Shown here: positions 1 through 5,082 of the stretch, one piece after another
Numbering within the stretch: the first letter of the stretch is position 1
How the letters are laid out: each line of letters begins with the position of its first letter
Assembly (NCBI GenBank): GCA_031270615.1
Contig: JAISXE010000368.1
Location: 1 to 5,082 of the forward strand
DNA: 5,082 nucleotides
Reading direction: 5' to 3'
DNA from: Spirochaetia bacterium
GTDB lineage: Bacteria; Spirochaetota; Spirochaetia; DTKZ01
Notes under the pieces: model-generated
Database searches by the model: none
The model's input: only the letters and a program-made list of their open reading frames with translations
What the model was told of the DNA's origin: nothing
Position numbers and translations under genes: made by a program

Positions 1-2
1 CG

Positions 3-1631
3 GCGGCGGCCTACCGCGCCGTGCTGAAAGACTTTGTTTCCCCCGCGCTTGTCCTGAGCGAGGCAGCCGGCCTTTTTGCGCGGATTGGCAGGGGCCGGGG
101 TTCCGGCGGGAAGCAAAAACCCGGAAGCCGGAAGCCCAAAGACCCCGGTTCGGGCATTGCCGCCGCGGGCGGGAAACAAAACGCCCCCGATAAGCCCGGC
201 GCGGCCGCCGCGTTTGGCATGGCCCCTGATACGCCTGCCGCGCCCATTGGGCCCGCCGCAGCCTTGCCGCCGGGTTTGGGCGAAGGCGCGCCGCGTTTTT
301 CCCAGCGGCAAAGCGTCCCTGCGGATGCTTTGCCTGCGGGGAGTCCGCCGGAAGGCGGCGGGGCGCGGGCGGGGAGTGGGGCCGCGAGGCGGGAAGGCCC
401 TTTTGCCGTGGCCGGGCCGGAGGACGGAAAGCTCGGCGGGGAAATTTCCCTGGCCCTTGGCCCGCGTAGTGCCGCCGTGGCCGGGGCGCAGATGCCGGGG
501 GCTTCGGCAAACGGAGGTTCCGCTTTGCCGCCTGCTTTGAACGAAGGCGCGCCGCCACGGCGCGGCGCGGGGCCGGGCGTTTCCCTCGGCGAAAAAGGCT
601 TTACCGCCGGGGTTTTGCGCGAAAAATACGGCTACCCTGCCGGTGCCTCGGAGAAGGCCGAAGAATTTCTGCACGGCATCCGCCTGCGGGAAGATATTCC
701 GCCTGAGGGGTTTTTGGCCCTCAGCGCCGCGGTGGAAGCGGCCCTCGCGCGGAACGCGGGAAAAAGCCTTGCCGCGCTCCGCGAAGACATCCAAGGAATT
801 CTCGGAGGGAATGAAAACGGATACGGGGGTTTTGTCTTTACCGGCCCGGAGGCCGCCGGGGTTTTGCCAAACCGGCCTATGCCGCGAAACCCGCGCTGGG
901 ACAGCGGCATCCGCCGCCTTGTTCCCGTATACCGCAGCGGGGAATGGAAGCTGCCCCTGAAACGCGGCGTGCCCCGGTGTTTCCCCGAAGCCCTGCTGCC
1001 GCCTGGGCCTGCGGAGGGCTTTGCCCCCCTGGGCTTGAAAGGCCGCGGCGGTTCACCGGGAATGCACGGGGACGCGGCCGAATCCCGGAAAGGAGGGCAG
1101 GCCCCTGCGGCGGCCCTTGTTTCCGGCGGGCCTGTATCCGCCTCCGGGAGCCTGAACCCGAACCTGAAACCGAAACCGCTTCCGCCGGGCAGGGCCGCCG
1201 CGTCCATGCCCACAGTGCCGCTTTCGTTCCCGAAAGGCGGCGGCCCCGCGCCTTTGGCGGCGGCGTCCGGGCCGCGGCCCTCTGTTTCCGCCATAGTCGC
1301 CCACCCGCGCGTGTGGGACATTCCCGCCGGGCCTGTGTCCCGCGCCTCCCCTGCGGGGGCTGGTGTGGGGGCTTTTCCGGCTTCCGCGCCGCCATCCCGC
1401 CAGAACGAGGCCGAACTTGAGCGCCTTCGCCGCATTGAGGCAAATTACGAGCGGGACAAGGCCCTGCTGGCGCGGGAAAGGCAGCCTCTCCTTGCGCTCC
1501 GCGCAAGCCACGGCATGGAGCGCGCGGATGAAGCCGCAGGCACTCCCCTGGAAGCGGACACCTTCGCGATACAGCGCATGAATGACAAATTCGGCCGGCT
1601 TATAAAGGAGGCCCTGAATGAAGGCCTTTGA
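3..1631 (+). CDS. Ala/Gly/Pro-rich largely disordered protein with C-terminal helical tail, 5' end probably outside window
   Basis: I do not recognise this family. The frame is open to the left edge. The first possible start is a GTG at 21 with no Shine-Dalgarno before it, so the true start probably lies upstream; residues here are counted from that GTG (536 aa). Residues 1-23 look helical and hydrophobic (VSPALVLSEAAGLFARIG). Residues 24-190 are low complexity, rich in Gly, Ala, Pro and Arg, with a repeated ALPPxLxEGAP motif at 81-91 and 168-178. Residues about 191-315 look folded: a helical part (EKAEEFLHGIRLRED, FLALSAAVEAALARNAGKSL) and then an aromatic/basic part (WDSGIRRLVPVYRSGEWKLP). 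Residues 316-460 are again Pro/Gly/Ala-rich. Residues 461-536 are highly charged and probably a coiled coil (NEAELERLRRIEANYERDK). Third codon positions are GC-rich throughout, which supports real coding over the many opposite-strand frames. It overlaps the DUF4157 gene by 14 bp, so the two are probably co-translated. A linker, scaffold or carrier role in an injection system is only an inference. Confidence 0.8.
   Translation, partial: AAAYRAVLKDFVSPALVLSEAAGLFARIGRGRGSGGKQKPGSRKPKDPGSGIAAAGGKQNAPDKPGAAAAFGMAPDTPAAPIGPAAALPPGLGEGAPRFSQRQSVPADALPAGSPPEGGGARAGSGAARREGPFAVAGPEDGKLGGEISLALGPRSAAVAGAQMPGASANGGSALPPALNEGAPPRRGAGPGVSLGEKGFTAGVLREKYGYPAGASEKAEEFLHGIRLREDIPPEGFLALSAAVEAALARNAGKSLAALREDIQGILGGNENGYGGFVFTGPEAAGVLPNRPMPRNPRWDSGIRRLVPVYRSGEWKLPLKRGVPRCFPEALLPPGPAEGFAPLGLKGRGGSPGMHGDAAESRKGGQAPAAALVSGGPVSASGSLNPNLKPKPLPPGRAAASMPTVPLSFPKGGGPAPLAAASGPRPSVSAIVAHPRVWDIPAGPVSRASPAGAGVGAFPASAPPSRQNEAELERLRRIEANYERDKALLARERQPLLALRASHGMERADEAAGTPLEADTFAIQRMNDKFGRLIKEALNEGL
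261..554 (+). repeat. Two-copy imperfect direct repeat inside the disordered gene (261-293 and 522-554)
   Basis: The two 33-bp units match at 28 of 33 positions. They encode ALPPGLGEGAP and ALPPALNEGAP, 87 codons apart and in the same frame. This could be an internal duplication or a reused short linear motif in the disordered region. Flanking residues show no convincing similarity, so the unit is short. Confidence 0.6.
1604..1611 (+). promoter_or_regulatory. Strong Shine-Dalgarno (AAAGGAGG) for the DUF4157 gene
   Basis: AAAGGAGG lies 6 nt before the ATG at 1618, within the last codons of the upstream gene. The spacing and near-perfect anti-SD match fix the start of the downstream gene and imply coupled expression of the pair. 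Confidence 0.85.
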
Positions 1632-2181
1632 AGCCCCCGCAAAAAAACCCCCAAGGCCCCTCCCGAAGGACGACCGCGTTTTTCCCCTGGAGACCGTCAG
1701 CATACAGGGCTTCCGCCTGGAGCATGGCCGGGACCTGCGCTTCGCCACCCTCCACACCGGGGCTTTTGCCGATGGGTTCGCGCGAAGCCACAACGCCGTG
1801 GCCCTGACCCTCGCGGCGGATATTTATTTCCGCGCAGGGGCATGGAACCCCTCAAGCGAGGAGGGCAGGAAACTCCTGGCGCACGAGCTGACCCACGTCG
1901 CCCAGCACCAGGAAAACAGATCCCTGCCTTCCTCCCGCGAGGAACTTGAAGCCGAGGCGGGGAGGGAAGAGGCAAGCGCCGCCATGCCCGACGACCCGCT
2001 TGTGGCGCTTTCCCCGGGCGGGGAGGTTTTCCGCATACGCGCTTCCCGTTTCCCCGCAGCCGCGAAAATGGCCGCCGACGATATCAGGTCCTGGCTGGAA
2101 GAGCAAAAAGCCTTCCTGGACGAAGCCGATTACCTGAAACTGCTCTGCTCGCTGGACGGGTTTTCCCGCAGGCCGTTTTAG
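1618..2181 (+). CDS. DUF4157-type putative zinc metallopeptidase (eCIS-associated family)
   Basis: A 187-residue protein starting at the ATG that follows a strong SD. Residues 35-99 match the DUF4157 pattern: a variant of the usual D-x-R-x-H-T block (HGRDLRFATLHTG, 36-48), the alternation leading to AADIYFRAGAWNPSSEEGRK (66-85), and the metal-binding LLAHELTHVAQHQ (86-98), with H89, E90 and H93 forming HExxH. An acidic ELEAEA segment at 109-114 may hold the third zinc ligand (E111 or E113), as in other members. The first 30 residues are basic and proline-rich, with no signal peptide. The C-terminus (145-187) looks helical (MAADDIRSWLEEQKAFLDEA) and is not part of the core domain. DUF4157 proteins are frequent in extracellular contractile injection system loci, where they are thought to be accessory proteins or effectors. 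Which role applies here, and whether it cleaves anything, cannot be read from the sequence. It overlaps the upstream gene by 14 bp and ends 4 bp from the convergent mscS stop. Confidence 0.85.
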   Translation: MKAFEAPAKKPPRPLPKDDRVFPLETVSIQGFRLEHGRDLRFATLHTGAFADGFARSHNAVALTLAADIYFRAGAWNPSSEEGRKLLAHELTHVAQHQENRSLPSSREELEAEAGREEASAAMPDDPLVALSPGGEVFRIRASRFPAAAKMAADDIRSWLEEQKAFLDEADYLKLLCSLDGFSRRPF

Positions 2182-2185
2182 GGCT

Positions 2186-3061
2186 TTACCGCCGCGGGTC
2201 GTCGATGAGGTTTCCGGTGGGTTCCGGGTTGTGTGGCTGTGGTTCGGCGACAATATGGACGTCCTGCTGGGGGAAGGGGATAGTGAGGCCCGCGGCCAGG
2301 GTCCTGTCCTTCAGGCCGCGCATCAGATCCCAATACGCGGGCCAGTAGTCATCGGCATGCGCCCACGCGCGCAGCGTGATGTTGACCGAGCTTTCGCCCA
2401 GGGACTGTACCATAATCTGCGGGGCGGGATCGGGCAGAAAACGTTTTTCTTCCGCGGCGATTTGGCGCATGAGCTTAAAAGCCGTGTCGATGGAATCGCT
2501 ATAGGAGATGCCTATGGAAATATCCATGCGCCGCCGCCGGTTGCGGCTGTAATTCTTGAGGGGAAGGCCCCAGATTGAGGAGTTGGGCGCGGAGATAAAG
2601 ATGCCGTCCGGGGTTTCAAGGCTTGTGGTAAACAGGTCCATGTCCCTCACCGTTCCCGCGCAGGCGCCGAACTCGATGTAGTCGCCCTTGCGGTAGGATC
2701 GCAGAAGCAGGAGGATGATGCCCGAGGCGATGTTGCTCAGGGTGTCTTTCAGGGCAAGGCCCACGGCCACGCCCGCCGCGCCCAGGAGGGCGATGAGGCT
2801 TGCGGTGTTCACGCCGAAGGAGTCAAGAATCATGATGATGCAAACAATGAGGATTGTGTAGGAAATGACAATCCGAAACATTGACGCGAAAGTTTCGTCA
2901 AACAGGGGTATTCTGGATGTCGCGCGGCGGATCAGCGCGCCCGCGATATGTATGAGCACCCTGCCCCCCAGGGCCACCAGAAAAGCGAAGAGAATTTTGC
3001 CGCCCAGAGCGGTGATGGAATCGCCGTGCGTATTCCACAAAGCGAGAATTTGCTCTTTCAT
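2186..3061 (-). CDS. mscS: Small-conductance mechanosensitive channel, MscS family
   Basis: A 291-residue inner-membrane channel that opens under membrane tension to release solutes on hypo-osmotic shock; functional as a homoheptamer. By ATG numbering, TM1 is about 16-45, TM2 about 61-80, and the pore helix TM3 about 87-120, with the diagnostic Ala/Gly-packed segment ASLIALLGAAGVAVGLALKD followed by TLSNIASGI. Next come the beta domain (KGDYIEFG, then AGTVRDMDLFTTSLETPDG and an IFISAPNSSI version of the usual V-x-x-P-N motif), the alpha/beta cage domain (ISIGISYSDSID; YWDLMRGLKDRTLAAGLTIP) and the final IPFPQQDVHI typical of the family. Length is close to E. coli MscS (286 aa). The start is uncertain: a TTG at 3112 would add 17 residues and has an AGAGGA about 8 nt upstream, but those added codons are AT-rich at third positions, unlike the rest of the gene, so I prefer the ATG at 3061, whose own SD is weak. 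It is convergent with the DUF4157 gene and divergent from the barrel gene. Confidence 0.93.
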   Translation of the reverse strand: MKEQILALWNTHGDSITALGGKILFAFLVALGGRVLIHIAGALIRRATSRIPLFDETFASMFRIVISYTILIVCIIMILDSFGVNTASLIALLGAAGVAVGLALKDTLSNIASGIILLLLRSYRKGDYIEFGACAGTVRDMDLFTTSLETPDGIFISAPNSSIWGLPLKNYSRNRRRRMDISIGISYSDSIDTAFKLMRQIAAEEKRFLPDPAPQIMVQSLGESSVNITLRAWAHADDYWPAYWDLMRGLKDRTLAAGLTIPFPQQDVHIVAEPQPHNPEPTGNLIDDPRR

Positions 3062-4490
3062 AAAAACATTCTTCACTATTTTCGGAAAATTTTCAATCAC
3101 TGGCTTTTCCAAGGCGTTTGTCCTCTGGGCCTGGGCGGCGCTTGTTTTCCCGGACCCGCTGCGCGCGCAGTATCTTTTGGGAGAAAACCCCGTTTCGGCG
3201 GAAATTTCCTCTTCCGCCGCTTCGCCCGCGTATCTGGCAAACCGCCTTTTTGCGCAGTATGACGATTACCGGCTGCTCTTTGTGTCGCTGAAAGACTTTG
3301 ACGAACCCGAAAAGGATTATGCGGCAGCCGGTTTTGATTCGCCCTGGCTGACCGCCGGCCCGCTGAAAACCGAGGGGCTTTTCCGGGAAATATTTTCCCC
3401 CCTCGGCTACTCGGCGGGAAGCCCGGTTTTCGCGGAAAGCTCCCGCCTCAGCCTGAACACGGCCTCGCCGCGTTCCACGCGCAAGGGGCTGTGGCTTGGG
3501 CTGCCTGGGGACTACGCGGCCCTGGGGGCCTATACCGACGGGGAGGATGTGGGCCACGCGGCGGCTTCCGTCAATTTTTTCAAGGGAAAGCGGGGGCCGC
3601 TTCTTTCCGGCCTCCTCATGCTTTCCCGGCCGCCCGGCCGCCTGGACTCGGACGACTGGTTCCCGGAAAAACCGCTTTTCCCCGGCGGGGAAGTCTATCA
3701 CGCGGCGTTTCGGGGGCAGATACCCTTCGACCGTTTCAGCGGCGGCGTTACCCGCGCCGGGCTGTCCTCCGCGCTGGGCTTTGGGGAGAGGGTGGCGCCC
3801 GCGGCCTATTACACGCTGTTCGCCTCCCACACGGACAAAACCTGGGACATCCGCCTTCTGCACGGCGCCGCGGACAAGGACTATGTAAGCCCCTCCGGGA
3901 AGTATCCCACCTATCTCGCGAGCCGCTCCGCGTCTCTGAAGCTGTTCCCCCGGGGAACCTTTGTCCCGTATATCGGCGCTTCGCGGGAGCTCTACCAGGT
4001 TTACAAACCCACGCTCGCGCGAAGGCCCGAAAGTCGCCGCCTGTCGGGAGGCGCGGAGTACCGGACGAAAAGGCTGTCGCTCAGGATGGGCGGGGAAGGA
4101 AAAACGGAAACCGATTCCGACGGCCGGCGCGGCAGGGAGCGGAGCCTCAGCGCGTCGGTTCTCTACAAAACAGGCGGGGGGAGCCTGGGCGCGGAGTATT
4201 CCGCCGGCTGGGAGGAAGCCCTCATGAAGCGCCGCCGCCTTGCCCTGCGGGCCGGGTATTCCCCCAAGGACTGGGACTTTGCCCTGCGCGTGAAAGGGGA
4301 GTGGTCGCCGGATTTACGGCTTTCGGGAAAAATCTCCGCCGCCCTGGACAAACCCGACCTCCGCGCCGGCCTGGCCGCGGAAGTGGCCAAAGCCCTCAGC
4401 CCGCAGCCCTCCGGTTTTGAAGCCCTGCGCGAGGACCCCTGGAATTACCTGAGCCTGTCGGTGTTCTTCCGCTACAAACTGAATTTCTAA
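3015..4490 (+). CDS. Exported protein, probable beta-barrel outer-membrane protein of unknown function
   Basis: The frame is open from further upstream, but the first sensible ATG is 3015 (491 aa). A clear signal peptide sits at about 3096-3167: a basic n-region ending SK, the hydrophobic stretch AFVLWAWAALVF, and a c-region PDPLRA with cleavage before QYLLG at 3168. The mature part, about 441 residues, has many alternating polar/hydrophobic strands with aromatic ends (LSLRMGGEG, SLSASVLYKTGG, LGAEYSAGW, LALRAGYSPKDWDFALRVKG). It ends in YLSLSVFFRYKLNF, with a terminal Phe as expected of the BAM-recognised last strand. No cysteine follows the hydrophobic stretch, so it is not a lipoprotein. 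I do not recognise a family. Starting at 3015 gives an unusually long leader and overlaps mscS; a rare ATC start at 3096 (464 aa), preceded by GGAAAA with 6-nt spacing, would give a textbook 24-residue signal peptide. Codon GC content rises to normal only from about 3096, which favours the later start. Confidence 0.8.
   Translation: MESPCVFHKARICSFIKTFFTIFGKFSITGFSKAFVLWAWAALVFPDPLRAQYLLGENPVSAEISSSAASPAYLANRLFAQYDDYRLLFVSLKDFDEPEKDYAAAGFDSPWLTAGPLKTEGLFREIFSPLGYSAGSPVFAESSRLSLNTASPRSTRKGLWLGLPGDYAALGAYTDGEDVGHAAASVNFFKGKRGPLLSGLLMLSRPPGRLDSDDWFPEKPLFPGGEVYHAAFRGQIPFDRFSGGVTRAGLSSALGFGERVAPAAYYTLFASHTDKTWDIRLLHGAADKDYVSPSGKYPTYLASRSASLKLFPRGTFVPYIGASRELYQVYKPTLARRPESRRLSGGAEYRTKRLSLRMGGEGKTETDSDGRRGRERSLSASVLYKTGGGSLGAEYSAGWEEALMKRRRLALRAGYSPKDWDFALRVKGEWSPDLRLSGKISAALDKPDLRAGLAAEVAKALSPQPSGFEALREDPWNYLSLSVFFRYKLNF
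3062..3100. promoter_or_regulatory. AT-rich divergent start region between mscS and the barrel gene
   Basis: This short stretch is strongly AT-rich in an otherwise GC-rich window and lies between the best start of mscS (3061, minus) and the likely functional start of the barrel gene (about 3096, plus), as expected for a divergent promoter. On the minus strand TTGAAA (3096-3091) and AAGAAT (3073-3068) are separated by 17 bp and resemble -35/-10 boxes. However, the implied transcript would begin almost at the mscS ATG, so the box assignment is weak. Confidence 0.3.
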
Positions 4491-4576
4491 CCCCGCCTTG
4501 CGCGGAAGGAAACAGGAACCCGCCGCCCCCGCGGACAAAAACGGCCCGCTTTACTTCGATTTAGGATTTGGGCGCA

Positions 4577-4599
4577 TTTGCGGCGTAAAACGCCGCAAA
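4577..4599. repeat. Perfect palindrome, 10-bp stem with 3-nt loop
   Basis: TTTGCGGCGT, loop AAA, then ACGCCGCAAA, forming an uninterrupted stem 87 bp after the barrel gene stop. It could act as a transcription stop for the barrel gene, but no T-run follows on either strand, so a classical intrinsic terminator is not supported. A protein-binding palindrome or RNA 3'-end stabiliser is equally possible. Confidence 0.55.
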
Positions 4600-4627
4600 C
4601 CGGGCTTTCCGCTCCAATTCCTCGTGC
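4600..4627 (-). repeat. Inverted copy of the GATTGGAGCGG-type repeat
   Basis: Read on the minus strand, 4618-4600 is ATTGGAGCGGAAAGCCCGG, matching 18 of 19 bases of the plus-strand sequence at 5052-5070. The preceding GCACGAGGA extends similarity to the unit starting at 5009 (18 of 22 positions over GCAC to GGAAA). It begins directly next to the palindrome at 4577-4599. Confidence 0.65.
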
Positions 4628-4968
4628 TTGCCAGGTTGCATGGGCGGCAGACCGTTTTGCGCTACCAACGCGGGGCTACGCCCACGACCTGCTTGTACGG
4701 CCTTTTAAGAAAATTGCGACCAGCCCCTTGCGCGGCGGATAGGGTGTCAGGGTCCACCAATATCTTTCCCGTTTCCGGCCTTTCTTCCACGGCCCCCTCG
4801 TTTTGCCCAACCCGCAGCCCTAAAAGCGGTTTTTGCCGGTGCAAGACAAGCACGGACGGCACAGACAAATGCGTATCGAGGGATGCCGCCGCTGCCGCAC
4901 GGGGCTTCTGTCTGTGCCTGTCTGCGAGGCCAGTGGTTTTCTTAACGCCATATACGCCCCTGGCCGCG

Positions 4969-5070
4969 CAAGGGATTGGAGGGGCGCGAAGCGCAAAAAG
5001 CCCGTGGGGCACAAGGGATAGAAGCGGAAATCCTTTTGGCGCAGCCAAAAGATTGGAGCGGATAGCCCGG
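4969..5070 (+). repeat. Clustered structured repeat: three units with a shared core and three small hairpins
   Basis: Units begin CAAGGGATTGGAGGGG (4969) and CAAGGGATAGAAGCGG (5012), matching at 13 of 16 positions; a third core, GATTGGAGCGG, is at 5051. Between them lie hairpins GCGC-GAA-GCGC (4984-4994), GCCC-GTG-GGGC (5000-5010) and CTTTTGGC-GCA-GCCAAAAG (5033-5051, 8-bp perfect stem). The last unit is nearly symmetric: an AGCGGA-containing segment flanks the hairpin on each side, and outer GGG (5015-5017) can pair with CCC (5066-5068). This is typical of a repetitive extragenic palindromic or folded RNA element. I recall similar intergenic repeats in spirochaete and Bacteroidetes genomes but cannot verify this here. 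Confidence 0.6.
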
Positions 5071-5082
5071 CTGGTCGTATTT

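Larger units (their letters stand above)
4561..4704 (-). pseudogene. Possible C-terminal coding remnant, frame-disrupted
   Basis: On the minus strand a 47-codon open stretch ends at a TAA (4563-4561) and reads like protein: ALVAQNGLPPMQPGKHEEL followed by ERKARFAAFYAANAPKS. It has no good start of its own (only a TTG at 4668). The adjacent minus-strand frame, ending at 4662, contains equally protein-like text (RPETGKILVDPDTLSA), so one frameshift within 4662-4704 would join them. No family is recognised. Against it, the segment encoding HEELERKAR is a copy of the window's repeat, and FAAFYAAN is encoded by the palindrome, so the reading may be fortuitous. Confidence 0.2.
4491..5082. other. 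Repeat-bearing region with no convincing intact gene
   Basis: Downstream of the barrel gene no frame gives a believable complete protein. Open frames at 4662-5048 (minus) and 4833-5021 (plus) lack SD sites and recognisable domains, and both run into the structured repeats at the right end. The region contains a perfect palindrome (4577-4599), a possible minus-strand coding remnant (4561-4704 and beyond) and repeat copies at 4600-4627 and 4969-5070. From 4491 to 4560 I see only GC-rich sequence without a clear hairpin plus T-run terminator. No tRNA or rRNA is seen. Confidence 0.6.

Noticed and set aside
632..1793. Long minus-strand open frames opposite the disordered gene (632-1435, 877-1506, 1053-1793)
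   Set aside because: They arise from GC-rich codon structure of the plus-strand gene, lack SD sites and show only Arg/Pro/Gly-rich text without domains.
2865..3014. Upstream extension of the barrel gene frame to the ATG at 2865
   Set aside because: It would overlap conserved membrane-helix codons of mscS by about 200 bp and give an Arg-rich leader with no export logic before the real signal peptide.
3093..3863. Minus-strand open frame opposite the barrel gene, and plus-strand shadows 3491-4420
   Set aside because: They are alternative frames of a gene with a clear signal peptide and barrel C-terminus; the translations are low-complexity and basic.
4577..4599. Intrinsic terminator for the barrel gene
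   Set aside because: The stem is perfect but neither strand has the following T-run, so it is listed as a palindrome only.
4833..5021. 62-codon plus-strand open frame
   Set aside because: Its C-terminal third is simply the translated hairpin repeats, and there is no SD or recognisable motif.
4662..5048. 128-codon minus-strand open frame as an intact gene
   Set aside because: No SD, no domain, and its first codons are encoded by the structured repeat hairpin; kept only as a possible remnant.
4969..5070. CRISPR array
   Set aside because: Units are few, imperfect and internally structured, with no regular unique spacers and no cas genes nearby.

Overview
The window is GC-rich (roughly 60-65% by eye) and holds four protein genes followed by about 590 bp of repeat-bearing, apparently gene-free DNA. 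The likely outer-membrane barrel protein points to a didermic (two-membrane) bacterium. The repeat style at the right end reminds me of spirochaete (treponeme-like) genomes, but that is recollection and inference; no rRNA or tRNA is present to fix the taxonomy.

Layout: (1) 3-1631 (+) is the 3' part of a gene for a long Ala/Gly/Pro-rich, mostly disordered protein with a short structured middle and a charged helical C-terminus. (2) 1618-2181 (+) overlaps it by 14 bp, has a strong ribosome binding site inside the upstream gene, and encodes a small DUF4157-type protein with an HELTH zinc-metallopeptidase motif. (3) 2186-3061 (-) converges on it with a 4-bp gap and encodes a clear MscS-type mechanosensitive channel. 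(4) About 3015/3096-4490 (+) is divergent from mscS and encodes an exported, probably beta-barrel outer-membrane protein of unknown function. (5) 4491-5082 carries a perfect 10-bp-stem palindrome, several copies of a structured repeat built on a GATTGGAGCGG core (three in plus orientation near the right edge, one inverted at 4600-4627), and a minus-strand stretch that may be a decayed coding sequence.

The two plus-strand genes at the left look translationally coupled. DUF4157 proteins are known to be common in extracellular contractile injection system (eCIS) loci, so this pair may be the accessory/effector end of such a cluster running off the left edge. No tube, sheath, baseplate or ATPase gene is in the window, so this is a lead and not a demonstration. 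The mscS gene and the barrel gene form a separate head-to-head pair with an AT-rich start region and an ambiguous barrel start codon.
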